DNA from: Welwitschia mirabilis
Lineage: Eukaryota > Gnetophyta > Gnetopsida > Welwitschiales
NCBI GenBank assembly: GCA_051453625.1
Contig: JBOZIK010000001.1
Location: 18,084,970-18,124,012, forward strand
Direction of reading: 5' to 3'
DNA length: 39,043 bases
Shown: positions 1 to 11,859 of the stretch, piece after piece
How positions within the stretch are numbered: position 1 is the first letter of the stretch
How the letters are laid out: each line of letters begins with the position of its first letter
The notes under the pieces: model-generated
The model's database searches: none
What the model was told of the DNA's origin: nothing
The model's input: the letters and a program-made list of their open reading frames with translations, nothing else
Program-made: the position numbers and the translations under genes

Positions 1-349
1 GTGTGTCTTTTTGCAAGTTATATGATTTACAGGTTTACCTAAGGACTTCAAGATTGCATAAATTCACACCACAACACATATTTATTTATTATAATAATTA
101 CAAATCTATAACTAATTGACATGTTCTAAAATGAATAATTAAATAGATAAATCTAAAGCATTAATTACAATTGTTACACAAGAGAAACTAATAAAAATAA
201 TAATTATGAAAATATTAGTTAGCTATAGAAGAAAACATATAAGAATTAAAATAATATATTAGCCTTATAAAATTTCATATTCTCTTTTAACTTATTTATT
301 AAGACATTTTAAACTTGAATCTTGATTATTAAAAATTTAGGATGTAACA
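1..349 (-). mobile_element. 3' LTR (start only) of chromovirus-like Ty3/gypsy element A
   Basis: Read on the minus strand, this segment begins TGTTACATCC at 349 directly after a purine-rich tract, the usual arrangement of polypurine tract followed by LTR in plant chromoviruses. The LTR runs leftwards out of the window, so only its first 349 bases are visible. I could not align it by eye with the region right of 25726, where the partner LTR should be, so assignment to the same element as the gag at 24371-25372 rests on both lying either side of one copia insertion and on strand agreement. Confidence 0.55.
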
Positions 350-364
350 TTTCTCCCCTCCTTA
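350..364 (-). other. Polypurine tract of element A
   Basis: On the minus strand the bases read AAGGAGGGGAGAAA immediately before the LTR start. A purine run in this position primes plus-strand DNA synthesis in LTR retrotransposons. The match in position, composition and strand is clear. Confidence 0.6.
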
Positions 365-696
365 AGAAGTTTTCTTCTAGAAACTTAAAATTAGTTCATG
401 TTTCTATTGGAAAATATTTTGTCTCCTCAAACTACTCTACTTCTACTTATGCCTATGATAGTATTATAATAATATCTTACAACTTATATCCATTTCCTTT
501 TTATAGAGATAAGTAAGTGATCATATTTTTAAAAATTATAGATGTACTTGAAAATTATTACTTGCAATTACCTAAAACATTGAAAAACTCTTTTATCTAA
601 GTTTTAATTTCGTTTGTTGAACTAATTATTATATTAAAAATATAAGAATTTTAGTAAATTCAGCTTGATTAACTATTTCATAAATGAAAATGTTAA
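365..696 (-). mobile_element. Internal tail of element A, no recognisable coding
   Basis: This 332-base stretch lies between the polypurine tract of element A and the copia insertion point. If the flanks of the copia element are joined, it follows the gag zinc-knuckle region directly. It shows no protease, reverse transcriptase or integrase motifs, and the plus-strand frame at 322-516 has no protein-like character. Element A was therefore either gag-only or lost its pol before the copia insertion. Confidence 0.5.
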
Positions 697-701
697 TACC
701 T
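697..701. repeat. Target site duplication of copia element B, left
   Basis: The bases TACCT directly precede the left LTR. The identical pentamer follows the right LTR at 24366-24370. A 5-bp duplication is the normal product of Ty1/copia integration. Confidence 0.85.
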
Positions 702-1503
702 TATTGGTAAATATAGTTTTGATGATTCTACTTGTCAAACATTTTGTGTCATTGTGTAGAAAGATCACTACAAGTACATCAATATCTTAATAAGCAGTAG
801 ATCATGATGTATCTTCATAGGAAACATCTCATGAAAAGCATTAGATGATAAACTACTAAATTAATTATTTGAAGACATCTAGAAAGTTGAAGATATCTAA
901 AGTAAAGATGTTTAAAAATCTGAAGATATCTTGCATGTCTAAAAAATAAGTAGCAGGTTAAAAGATGACTACCATATTCAAGATGTCTAGAGTGAAAACA
1001 TCTACAAAATTAAAGATATCTTAGATTAAATTTCACATCGATTAAAATCAAAGTTATGCACCAAGAGCATAAATGTTAGTTATCTATTATGCAGTGGTTA
1101 TAAAATCAAATAACTATCTTTCAAGCTCAGATGACTAGATCTTCTTCAACCCTATAAAGCCTTGATGTCATAAATCTAAAAGAACTTTTTGGCACTTCAT
1201 TAAATCAAACAAATATATAGATCTTGAAATGCACAAGTAAAGGAAACCTCTCATGAAGGAATCAAAGGATTCATTAGCAAAGATATAATATTGATTTCAT
1301 CTTTTGATCTTGGATCTTCATTACTACATTGTTCATTCATACTCATAACAATAACAATAATTTTAAATAGTGTAAATCTTCATCAAACTAACATATTCAG
1401 GCTTATTATTGTATTGTATTTTTAGTTTACATTGTGGACTATCTTATTGTTGAATATTATTATAAAGTCTAATTTTTAAATATCAAATACCTTGTAAGGC
1501 AAT
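702..1503 (+). repeat. 5' LTR of element B, first part
   Basis: This matches 22883-23920 of the right LTR in order and orientation, starting TATTGGTAAATATAG against TGTTAGTAAATCTAG. It lacks about 220 bases that the right copy has near 23165-23385. A TATA-like AATATATAGATC occurs near 1209 and again near 23627 in the right LTR, marking the probable promoter. It is rich in AGATGTCT / AGACATCT-like octamers (about 828-1024). It ends at the insertion point of element C, where the host reads GCAAT. Confidence 0.85.
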
Positions 1504-2422
1504 TGATGGATGGCTTATATGATAAAATAAGTGTAGAAAATATTGCAAAACAATGTTAGAAACTATAAAATAATGCTAGAAAAATGTAGAAAGTACGCTA
1601 CTACTGAATTGAAATAAGCACACATCATTAAATAAAAATACATCAAAGTCTTACTAAAGAACTAATTGATACTTAACCATTTAGTTGAAAATTCATCATC
1701 ACAATAGCCTTGCGATGAAGTTACTTATACTAGTTAGGTTATTTATTTAAGCTTGATTAGTATGTACATATATTACATTAAGGGGAATACTAAAAGAAAT
1801 GAAACATAATAGTGACTAAACAAACTACTGAGCAATAGTTATTTCTAAGTACTAAAATTATCCTAGTTTATGATTAACTATACAAACAAGAGCAAGATTG
1901 AAGTAATGTTACTTTTGCAAGTCATAAAGCAAGTGCATAATGATACTATAATGCTTTTTATCTTTATATTGAAATACCAATTATCACATAAAGATGAGCT
2001 AACAAACTATGTTCTTCTTGAAAGTAATACTATGGAATACAGGAAAATGCTAGTGACACCTTTGTAGGCTAGCTGGAGTTCCCTAGATTGACCTTATTGC
2101 CTTGTCTATTCTTAGAGCCTTTTTGCCAAAATGGTCCCCATCTTTGATGGTAATCACCTTCTTATATCCTTTTAGTTTTTTCATTTCCATTCTTTGCTCT
2201 TGAGGAATAAGTATATGGTTGGGGTTGTTATGTTGATTCACTACCTTAACCTTCTCTCTCATCTTCATACCACTTGGCATCTTGTACCTAAAACATAATA
2301 ATGAAATATATACATACTAATCTACTAAAATATTAAATAACTAACTTATTAATTAGTAAGCATAAAAAAAACATCTATTTGCTAATTAAAATATATAATT
2401 AACATAAAATTCATCCTCATCA
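1504..2422 (-). repeat. 3' LTR of element C
   Basis: This 919-base repeat matches 16411-17378 throughout. On the minus strand it starts TGATGAGGATG and is preceded at 2423-2432 by the short purine run AGAGGAA, a weak polypurine tract. A 65-codon minus-strand frame at 2083-2280 lies inside it, but the corresponding frame in the other LTR has stops, so I do not treat it as a gene. Confidence 0.8.
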
Positions 2423-2439
2423 GTTCCTCTAAGCTAAAA

Positions 2440-4830
2440 TTTTTCTTAGTCCTTTAACAAAAAAAAATTACAATAGATAAATAAAATGGAGAATCTTATT
2501 ATTTTCCTTTCCTTCTTTTGAAAATGAAGGACTGCTCCTCACTAGATTTTGACTCTTCTCTTTCTCTAATCAGCTGGGTAAACTATTTTAACTTTTTCCA
2601 AAGCCTTTAAAATTTTTCTTTGTTCTTCTTGAATAGTAGGATTATTTAAATTGATGACCTTTATTTCTACCTATTTTGAAGCTGTTTTTTTTATCCTAGC
2701 TTCTACCTCATGGAGGAACTCTTGGCTTGGCTGGTTCTCCTCTCTTTCTCTTAGGAGCTGAAGAAGATTTTGTCTTAGGACTTTGGGATACATATTCTAT
2801 TTCTAAAAATTTTCTAATTTTTGATTTCAATTTGGAGGTTTACCCTAGAGGAACTATATACATTTCAAATGAGTCTTTATTTTCTAACTTTTAAAAAATA
2901 TCCACAAATGTGCCTCTCAGCATAGTCATGTTCTGAACAATTTAATCTCTAAAAGAACATAACTATTAAAAATCCTAAGAGGACACTGCAAAAACTTTAA
3001 CATCTGATTTACATTCTTTCAAATTGTAGTATCATTTAAAAATTTTTTGAGTTCTCTTATATAAATTTCCATTCATTCTACATAATTTTAATTCATAATG
3101 CTCTAATATCTCTTTTCTTTAACCAACCTCCAGAAGTTTTTTGAATAATGGATTTTACATGTTCTTTAAAACTATCAATAAAATTATATAACTTACAGGG
3201 TTAATAGTTAAGGCTATGTGATACAGTAAATTCCTCCTACCTAAGTTTAATTCACTTACTCAACTTTATTTTTATGAGGCAAATCTTGTGGAGCAACCTC
3301 ATGTTATCCTTCTCCAAATTCTAAATAATGAGTTGGATAGACTCAAGACATATTAATCTAAAATCATTCTTTAACTCTACCTATGATTCTATCATAGTAT
3401 CAATAATACTTGATTTTATTTTATCCTCCATCTCATAAATAGAGTTTAATAAGTTGAAGGGATGCCCTAAATTGAACTCATTACTCTCCTGATTTCCTCC
3501 TTTATTTTTAAATAAAACTCTTTTATTAAAGAATTAAGTGGAGGCTAATCAGAAGAACTGGCTTCTCCCATCTGATTCTTAAGAGCCTTATTTTATTCTA
3601 TTAATTGATCCATGGCTTTCTTATTTTCTCCTAAGAAGGATTGATAGTATCCAAAGAACCTTGGACTTCATGCCATTTTTGCCTATACTCCTAGGCCTCT
3701 GCATGAATTTTCATAAATTTCTCATTCATCCCCTATAGGTCTACATAAATTTTATCTAAGAATTTTCTATTTAGGGATAAAGACCCTTTATTATGCATAA
3801 AAGTGATAAATTTTTATTGATGCTTAATATTCAGCATCATACTTTTTTGCTTGAAGTCAAATTCTATACTAAGGATACTAACATGTTTGGCCTTTCTCTT
3901 GGAAAATTTTCCATCTTTCCTCTATCTTTGGTAGCTGATTCTAGTTAAGCAATGTGTTCATAAGCCCTCTGTAATTTCCTACTTACTTCTTTAAGAGATT
4001 TAAAGAGTTGAATATCTTTTTCTCAATTGATGATCTCTCAATGTAGTTATTCATCATTCTCTTTTTCTTAGTCTAGTTTCTATTTTAATAGTTTATTTTC
4101 ATCCTTTAGATTACCAATATAGTCTTGTAATGCTAAAACTTTATCTTTCCTATCTAGACAAATTTGGATTTTATCTTTAATTAAATTCATAGTAATATAG
4201 AGGCTATTCAATTTGTCTTCCTCTAGTACTTTAGAGAATTAACTAGACTAGAATCAATGGGAAGGCAAAAGTTCTTTAGATTTAAATTAAGTTAGATCTT
4301 GTATCATATTTGAGAAAGGCAATATTGAAGGTATACTTTAAGAAGTACAAGAAGATTTCCCTGAGTCTAGCTAAGCTGTTTTGTATCCTAGAGTTTGTAA
4401 GAGACTTAACTCCTTAACCCCAAATAAACTTTAAATAGAAATCTTAATATAAGACTTATTCATTTGAAATGAATCTTTATTTTTACTTAGAATTTAGGAA
4501 ATTAAATAAGTAAATCTAAGTCCTACTACTCTCAAAGCTCTAGATCCAACTTAATTAATTTGGTAATATTCCTTACCAAACCTAAAAATATCCCTTCTGC
4601 AATATTCACGTTGGTGCAAATCATCTCATCCTTTACTATTACTATCACACATAGACCAGGTAATGTGATATGCTTTTGTTTGTAAAGAAAAAACATCAAA
4701 TTACTAGCCACAATTCTTAAAATAATGCATATTCTAGCTCTATATCTTTCTTGATTAGAATTCTTCCTTGAACTGCCATCCATTCCAGTAGACTTATACT
4801 TAGGTTTGTATCTTATTTTCTACTGGTGTT
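2440..4830 (-). pseudogene. Degenerate ORF with coiled coil, 'putative plant transposon protein'-like
   Basis: On the minus strand a protein-like frame runs from about 4830 down to about 2460, nearly 800 codons, cut by many stops and some frameshifts. The first clean part (4783-4532) has the hydrophobic/basic pattern I associate with a plant domain of unknown function found in retroelement-related proteins (Pfam 'putative plant transposon protein', PF20167 from memory). The middle (about 4250-3600) is heptad-like and rich in K, E and L, including DKVLALQDYIGNLKDENKLL, and looks like a coiled coil. The end (about 2860-2700) is basic, with SAPKRKRGEPAKPR. It lies downstream of pol and next to the 3' LTR of element C, the place of env-like or extra ORFs in some plant gypsy elements. 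Function unknown; domain assignment is from memory. Confidence 0.45.
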
Positions 4831-4839
4831 ATCTTTGGA

Positions 4840-5560
4840 ATTTCTTTTAGGTGACAAGTGTAAAATTTCTCTTATATATTCTTAAGTAATTTTTATCTAC
4901 TAGTTTTCTACAGTGGTTTCCAATATAGTTTTGACATTGTTGATTCTTAAATTTTTGTAAAATTCATATACAGATTTTAAAGAGAATATGTTATTTAGGG
5001 TAAGCCCTCAATAAGTATTTATGTAGATTTCATTAAGTAGGAGTCTAAAAGAACTTGAGAAAAATTCAACATCAAAATAACCCTACATTTTATAAGAATT
5101 TATACTAGAGTAGAAGTTAAATAGGGAGAAACCTATAAATGAAAGATAAATTCTTGTAAGTCTTACAATAGAGGATATTCAAAAATAACTCATTAAGTAA
5201 AATTTTTAAATATAAGTAAAAACATTATATGAATTGAATCCATTTTAACTCCTCCCCCCAAGTGAATTTTATCATGCTCCTAAATGCTTAAAGTGGAGTT
5301 TATACCTAATATTTTTGCTTGAAGATATTTCACCATTATCAAGAAGCTTAAAAATAAGAAAACAACTAAACATGACAAAGTAAAAATACAAGGTAAAAGT
5401 GAAAATTAGTGAACTATTTCCTAATTTAAATAGTCAAAACTCATACTTACTACTTTATTTAATTCACATGATTAAGTAGTAAATAAGAAATCTTACCATA
5501 AAGAAAATATTTATAACTGGAAATTTTGGTACCTTGCTGATGTTTAAAAAATTTAGATGC
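4840..5560. other. AT-rich non-coding stretch in element C
   Basis: There are no sustained frames on either strand and no repeat that I can match elsewhere in the window. It separates the coiled-coil ORF from the long direct repeat that follows. Confidence 0.4.
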
Positions 5561-5579
5561 ATATTTTTTGAAGGTGAGA

Positions 5580-6230
5580 ATTCAAAAATTTTGCTAGATT
5601 GGAGTTGATATCATGAGCACTGACATGGTTGACAAAACATGGCGTTGACATTGTAATAAGGGTTATTAAGAATAAAGAGGAGTCATTAATAATAACATTA
5701 AGTGGAATGATGAGGTAATTGAAATACATAATTAAGTGGTAGTCACTTTCCATAGAATTGGATTTAACAAGGGTCATAGAGGACTCATGAGTTNNNNNNN
5801 NNNNNNNNNNNNNNNNNNNNNNNNNNNNNNNNNNNNNNNNNNNNNNNNNNNNNNNNNNNNNNNNNNNNNNNNNNNNNNNNNNNNNNNNNNNNNTAAAAAT
5901 TTAAAAATTTTCCTAAGTTAGATCTAATATCGCAAACACTAATGTGGTTAAGATGACATGGAACTGACCTTGCAATGGGGGTCATCAAGAATGAAGAAGG
6001 ATTATTAGGAAAAAGTTTAAATGAAATGATAAGGTAATGCAAGGTATATTTAAGCGGTGATCACTCTCTACAACATTGAGTTCAATAAGGATCATCGAGA
6101 ACTTGAGAGTTCTTGATGGGAGCCATTAAATCCATTATGGAGGTGATTAAAAAAGTGCAATGATGGTCATCAAGGGATCACAAGTTCTTGACAGGGTTCT
6201 TTAAATTTCTACTATTAACATAATAAAGGT
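5580..6230. repeat. Long tandem-like direct repeat, partly hidden by a gap
   Basis: The block from about 5601 (ATATCATGAGCACTGACATGG) is repeated with divergence from about 5920 (ATATCGCAAACACTAATGTGG). Several sub-blocks follow in the same order, including the GGGTCATYAAGAAT-like run and the AAGTGGTAGTCACT / AAGCGGTGATCACT pair. The apparent offset is about 319 bases, but a 100-N gap lies between the copies, so the true period is unknown. A shorter echo around 6095-6200 repeats a CATCAAGG...GAGTTCTTGA-like phrase. No coding is seen. Confidence 0.65.
5794..5893. other. Assembly gap (100 N)
   Basis: A run of exactly 100 N, the usual placeholder for a gap of unknown size. Frames called across it (5736-5921 plus, 5785-6042 minus) are artefacts. 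Confidence 0.99.
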
Positions 6231-6284
6231 AGATATAAATAAAAAGATATAATCTCATGCTATAGTTATAAGGAGTTTAAAGGA

Positions 6285-6690
6285 TTAAAGTTAGCTTCAA
6301 ATCTAGTCTAAAGTTTGATTTTGAACTGGTATTAATTAACTTTTGGACTTGCAAGCTAAGGATCTCACTTGAAATTCAATTTAAAGTTTTAAAACTTTGG
6401 ATCAATGTTAGTCAATCAGACAATTTTTTTCTCTCAATAACAAGATTAAAAAAAATACTTAAATTGTCTTGAAATCTAATTCAAAGTCTAAACTTTAAGT
6501 TGGTATCTATCAATCTTTAGATACTTATTTGAATGTAGATTTTTAAAGAAAGAAAGATGACTAATTTGGCTTGAAATCCAATTAAAAGTTTCAACTTTAA
6601 GTTGATGTCAGCTAAAAACTTTTAAGCTTTGAATGGCTAATCTAAAATCTAACTCAAAGTTTCAGCCTTAGATTGGTATCAATTAGTTAA
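6285..6690. repeat. Degenerate minisatellite-like tandem repeat, about five units
   Basis: A phrase of the form CTTGAAATCYAATTCAAAG followed by TTTCAACTTTAAGTTGGT and ATCAATCAA recurs near 6285, 6371, 6468, 6571 and 6641. Spacing is irregular (about 70-103 bases) and the units are well diverged. No ORF follows the period, so this is not a protein repeat. Confidence 0.6.
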
Positions 6691-6699
6691 GTAATCTTC

Positions 6700-7215
6700 C
6701 TTCTCTTGATGATTTCAAGGTTTTATTTGCAATGAAATCCTACTTGAGAAAAACATAGGTAATTTTTCTTCTTTATATTTTCTTAAAAAATCAAAGAAAA
6801 TATTTTCCTAAGATATTAAATACATCCTAAGAAAATTTCTTTTAATTAAAAGGCATCTGCAAGTTTGTGGTAAATGTTTAATAATGTGGATTACAATCAC
6901 AAGATTTAATGGGTTCCTACAGTGGCATACATCTCAAAAAATCTAAACTGATCATAAATCAATTTGAAGTTTCCAATGTAAGTAGAATCTTAGTTAATTT
7001 GGGATCCCTTGATTTGAGACCTACTTAAAGATCTATGCTCATACTTGGTACACTTCTATTAGTTAGGAAAATGTATATCACTTTTATCTAATCTTTCATT
7101 TTAAAAACAAACACATGGACGCTAGGTATCTTAGTTGAATTACACTTGTTAGATAAGAGAATCATATTTGTACTATAAATTGTATTTCCTTCATGTTGAT
7201 CATCCACTACTTTCC
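6700..7215. other. Non-coding stretch with a TATA-like site
   Basis: There is no sustained frame. A TATA-like ACTATAAATTG at about 7172 lies some 115 bases upstream of the ATG at 7287 and within plus-strand CT-rich sequence, which would suit a promoter, but I have no other support for transcription here. Confidence 0.25.
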
Positions 7216-7217
7216 AT

Positions 7218-7910
7218 TTGAGCTTGAGAATATCCTTGCTTAGTTACCTTATCTTTTCTTTAATCTTCTTTTATCCTTTATTCTTTATGGATTACACTCC
7301 TTCTTCTTATCCTATTTCTACCTCCAGCATCAAAAAGATGAAGCATTATCTATTTATCTTGGGCTCTATACAAATAGATATGTGTATTAGTACTATAAAC
7401 CCTCTATCACCTCAAGTCTCTATCAAGTCTGAGAATGTAGTTCATTAATTTTTTTACTATGATTACAAATCAACTGCTTAGGTTTTAAATGCTTTGGATT
7501 CCTTTTATTACTGAGGCTAGTAAGGATCGCTTTGGAATTAGTTTCATTTCTTCAATATTTGATCCTATAGTCCATCACTTAGTAAGTGAGTACTTGAGAA
7601 TGAGGAGTGAAGAACTACATCGACTGCTTAATTATAAGGAGTTGACTTTCAAGTTTTCTTTGAGTCAACTAGCTAGAAAGATGTAGATTATAGAAAATAA
7701 AGTTGATTAGCTTTAGAACGCCAATCCTATTCTATGTTTGATTGCATTAAGTTTTGATAAGGCAAATATAGAAAGGATAATATGGAATGCTAAAACTTAT
7801 CAAAGGTTTTAACTAGCTCATTCAAAAGAGATTAATATGCTAACTAAATTTGTGGGTAAAATGCATTTCTTACTCTTAGTAAGAATTCTACTAGGTTAAC
7901 ATCAAAGACT
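7218..7910 (+). pseudogene. Unrecognised degenerate ORF remnant
   Basis: Two adjacent plus-strand frames, 7218-7448 and 7489-7686, together with weaker frame beyond to about 7910, look more protein-like than the surroundings. The second includes FGISFISSIFDPIVHHLVSE and a charged, helix-like stretch EYLRMRSEELHRLLN. They are in different frames and separated by stops. I do not recognise a family. The remnant is on the opposite strand to the flanking gypsy coding regions, so it may be an independent insertion between elements C and D. Low confidence that this was ever a gene. Confidence 0.25.
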
Positions 7911-8865
7911 AGGCATTTTCACAGGAGAAATAAGATTTATGGTTGCTTTAAAAATTAAGTTGATTAAGTCAAAGAGTAATTTATTTAAGGATTTGATAAG
8001 TGTTTTTGCTTTTCCCTTTTGTAATTAGATGAAATAATTACTTTACTTAATAAATTTTGAGTTTTATTTCTAATAAATTATATTTTACTATTTATATTAT
8101 GGACATATCTATTGTATTAAAGGAAATTCAAATTAAATAATTTATCAAATTATTAAGATTATGCAAATTAATTTAAAACTTCAAAGTTTTCTTTTAGATT
8201 AAGTAGAATTTAATAATTATGCATGTTATTAAATGGAAAATATTTGAATACACATTCCATCATAGACTAGAATATTTTCTTTTGAATATTTTTCTTTTCT
8301 GATCTCTGGTTATGATAAGGTTCTAGTTTTGATAACTAGCTGTGTTTCAAATAACTCTTGGGGTATAATTGTTCCTCCACTTTTCATTTTTTTACAACTT
8401 GGATTAATCATAATGAGGAGAGTTTAAAAATTGTTAGAAGAGTAAGAACCCATAGGATTTCTTTCTCTCTTCTTTTGTTTAAAATATCTAAATTATGGCC
8501 AACTGACTTCTCAGTGAAGTTTTCATAGCTACCATATTATACTATTAAAGGCTACTCTTGAGAATATATGCCCTAGTACACTTATGATAACACACTGTAG
8601 TATCCCTTATATATATATATATATATATCAACACACTCGGAAAGTATTTAGTTATGTGATGGAATGTGTTTTCTCAATTTTCTTAATAAAGATATTATAC
8701 AATTTTCTATTGAAGACTTATTGAGTTAACTTCTTGATTTATAATCATTTCATTCACCTTAAATAACTTGATAAATTAATATATTGAATAAGATTTAAAG
8801 AAATGACATGTTCTTTTATTATCTAGTTTCTGCAGCTTTATTTTAGAGGTAGAGTGAAAGTATTC
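7911..8865. other. AT-rich non-coding stretch with a TA microsatellite
   Basis: There is no coding signal. A (TA)n run occupies 8609-8628. The 3' LTR of element D should lie in or left of this region, but I could not find a matching partner near 14000. Confidence 0.4.
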
Positions 8866-8869
8866 TTTC

Positions 8870-9060
8870 CATCCTATCATGTTTTCTAAATAACTAAGTA
8901 TGAATTTATGATCATAATACAACCTTACTCTTTATCCATTAACTTGGTAAGTTACTTTTTCATTAGGATCATAGATTTATATGGCTCCATTTCCTAGAAT
9001 CTATGTTATGGTATAGGGTCCTAGCCAATTTTGTTTGTATTTTTGTTTTAAATAAATTTT
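8870..9060 (-). pseudogene. C-terminal tail of gypsy pol (element D)
   Basis: On the minus strand the sequence ending near 8870 encodes a GPY...GNGAI..IYD...VNG-type ending. This is the conserved module after the integrase core of plant gypsy polyproteins, corresponding to the GPY/F region. No chromodomain follows, which agrees with a non-chromovirus (Athila/Tat) lineage. It is separated from the integrase core by about 330 bases of broken frame. Confidence 0.6.
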
Positions 9061-9379
9061 CTTAGAATTATAAATTAATATAGAATATCCTATGTTAAAA
9101 TTTATTTTTTTAATTCTATTATCATGATATATTTTAGTTTTATACTGTATAAGTTCTTTATATAAAAGATCTTATTTTCTATTTTCATCTAAAATATTCA
9201 TATTCTTTATCCATTTTTTTGAGCTACATCTAAATTATATTTTAATTCTTTAGCTAATTTAAATTTTTTTATTCTAAATTCAATTGGTAAAATACCTTTT
9301 TTCCATACAGTAATTCACATAGAGTAAATCATGTAGTACATTTCTAAGTTATTCTATAAGTCGATGAATCTTCATTTAA

Positions 9380-10010
9380 CTTATTAGCCTAATCAAGTTT
9401 CTTATTGTTTTTAACTTTTGTTAATATTCTATTAAGTTCTCTATTAGTTACTTTAGCTTGGTCATTAGATTGGGGATGATAGGTAATAAAGAGTTTGTGA
9501 TGGATTCCAAACTTGGTCAAAAGTTTCTCAAAAACTTTACTAGTAAAATGAGTTTTCCTATTAGATATAAGACTTTGGAGGGCTTCAAACTGAAAGATGA
9601 TATTCCTTAGAAAAACGTTAACTATGGTTTGGAAAGAATAATTTATTATAAACTTAGTTTCAGCCCATTTAGGAAAGTAGTCAATGCAGACCAAAATATA
9701 TTTCTTTTTAAAAGATGGAGGATTGATAGGTCCAATAAAATGTATTTTCCAAACATTAAAAGGTTTAATCATTTGAATCCATTGTTGTGGCATTTCTAAC
9801 TTTTGGTTAAATGTGCCTTTCCTTTAACATTTATTGCAACTTTGGACATAGATGTTTGCATAATTAAATATGATGATCTAATAGTATTCCATATGAAAAA
9901 TTTTCATTCTTGTTCTCTTTGCACCGTAATATCCTCCTCCTTCTCTATCATGATCTTTATTTAAAATTTCTTTCTATAAGTTTTCCTTTATGCATCTTTT
10001 AATGACATGG
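9380..10010 (-). pseudogene. Integrase (element D), catalytic residues lost
   Basis: The clean frame 9793-9389 (minus) encodes the integrase core: a FIGPINPPSF block, CIDYFPKWAE carrying the first catalytic Asp (codon 9680-9682), then ISNRKTHF and YHPQSNDQAKVTNRELNRIL. In the family the second and third catalytic residues are Asp and Glu. Here the codons at 9560-9562 and 9452-9454 read Asn and Lys, both single G-to-A changes on the coding strand. Upstream (about 9800-9860) a C-x2-C pair, CNKC, remains of the N-terminal HHCC zinc-binding domain. The protein would insert retrotransposon cDNA into the nuclear genome; this copy cannot. Confidence 0.85.
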
Positions 10011-10289
10011 TCTTTGCATTCTCTAAATAACATCTTCTCATGATAAATATAGTCTCTAGATTCCCTTAACAATATTTTTCTTTCATAATAAGTTATAAAA
10101 GAGGGTAATCTTTTACTTACAAAAAAATTAGCAATATTAGCATACCACACATTTGTGGTTATCTGAAAAAGGTATTCACCAGGAAACTCATCTCTTATGC
10201 TGATCTGCTATGCATCTAGGAACTATAACCTAGATAAGTGATATGTGATTTACATTCTTTATTTCTTTTCTATTAATGAATTTTAAATC

Positions 10290-10640
10290 AAAATCCTACA
10301 TTAATAATATCCATCTCATAATTCTTGAGTTTTCTTCTTTCTTATTCATTATAAATCTAATGGCACTATGATTAATATGAACTTTACTTTGTAACCTAAA
10401 ATATAATGTCTAAATTTTTCTAATCCCATTATCACTACTATCAATCCTTTCTCTCTTATCATATAATTTTTCTGAGTTGGTTTGAAATAATTACTGATTT
10501 AAACAATGAAATATGATTTATTATCTTCATCTTTCTATCCTAAGACTACTCTCGTAGCATGTTTAGATGCATCTATCATAATGTGAAATGGGTTTGTCCA
10601 ATTTGGTCCTTATAGAATAGGTGCTAATAGAAGTTTATCT
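10290..10640 (-). pseudogene. RNase H domain (element D)
   Basis: The minus-strand frame contains a GPNWTNPFHIMIDAS block followed by KFRHYILGYKV and HINHSAIRF, the order of conserved blocks in gypsy RNase H (substrate-strand cleavage during reverse transcription). The Asp of the IDAS block is kept. Asp of the expected TDH block reads Asn. Several stops interrupt the frame. Confidence 0.75.
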
Positions 10641-10699
10641 TTTAAGGTTTTAGAGGCATCTTGACATTTCTTAGTTCAGTTATATTCTGCATTATTTTA

Positions 10700-11420
10700 T
10701 AGAAGATTACTCAAAGGTTTAGTAATTTTACTAAAATTGGATATGAATCTTGTATAATATACAGCATGTTATAGGAAGATATTAACTCTTTGAGTTTAGT
10801 TGGGGTTGGAATATCTTTTATAGCTTTGATTTTATATTCATCAGTGTCAATCCCATTTTTAGATATCTTATGTCCTAATACTATGCCTTCTGTCACCATA
10901 ATATGACTTTTTGACTAGCTAAGTTTAAGTTGTTTTTCCTCACATCTTTTAAAATCTTTTTCTAGTTTCTTAAGTAACTCTTTAAAGTTCTTTTCAAATG
11001 TTAAGAAATCATCCATAAATAATTCAACTAATTTTTATATCATGTCTTGAAAAATACTATTTACTGATCTTTGAAAAGTACTAGAAGCATTACATAATCC
11101 AAATGATGGTACTTCATAGGCATAAGTACCCCAATGATAAGTGAAAGTTATTTTGCCTTAATCCTCTAAAGCTATAGAAACCTAACTGTGGCCACTATAT
11201 TCATCTAGGAAATTGTAGTATTAATATCTAGATACTCTTTTCAAAACTTGATCAATAAATGGAAGAGAAAAGTAATCTTTATAAGTTGGTGTATTTAACA
11301 TTCTGAAATCTATATACACTTTCCATTTATTTCCTTTCTTTGGTACAATTGTTATATGACTAACCCATTTTAAAACAAATATTGTATAAATGAATCCTAC
11401 CTCTAAGAGTTTAAAAATTT
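10700..11420 (-). pseudogene. Reverse transcriptase (element D)
   Basis: Blocks in order on the minus strand are a lysine-rich KWKV.IDFR.LN-type palm start (about 11330), a FLDEYSGH-like block (about 11200), FGLCNASSTFQ-like (about 11100), and FMDDF at 11005-11019, the catalytic YxDD-type box in the form common in plant gypsy elements. After it come GIVLGHKISKNGIDTDEYKI and the thumb/connection start in the open frame 10899-10711. Frameshifts and stops separate the blocks, so no enzyme is made. Confidence 0.85.
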
Positions 11421-11859
11421 TCTATTTAATTACCTCCTACGTATGTGAATTACACCTTCTCTCTGGTTGCTAACTTGATTTAATAGAAGTATGTAAATAG
11501 ATTTTGTATTGGGAAATTTTTAGATCTATTCCTTTAATATCTGTATCATACTAAGTAAAGGATTCTTTTCTTTTAATTAACATTCTTTTAAGTCTACTCT
11601 TCTAAGAATGAATTAAATAACTATTTATGATTAAAGATCTATTAGGAGCTACCTCAATATACTCTAGCCCTTTTAATAGAAGGCTTTTTCATTTCTTTGG
11701 TTTCTAAATCTTCTTCCTTTTATTTATCCTCATTTTATTTATTTAACATTATATTAACTTCTTATGTCAGGATTTTATTAGTTCTTTCTTTGGTGTTTTA
11801 TACCATTTCTTCAATAACTACTACATCAAAAACTTTGATTTTTTTAAAGATCTTCAAAA

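Noticed and set aside
2083-2280. 65-codon minus-strand frame inside the LTR of C
   Set aside because: The equivalent frame in the other LTR (about 17035-17195) is broken by several stops; it is a chance frame in a long repeat.
8609-8628. TA dinucleotide run as a functional signal
   Set aside because: A short microsatellite in AT-rich DNA; the similar run near 32619-32650 is also unremarkable.
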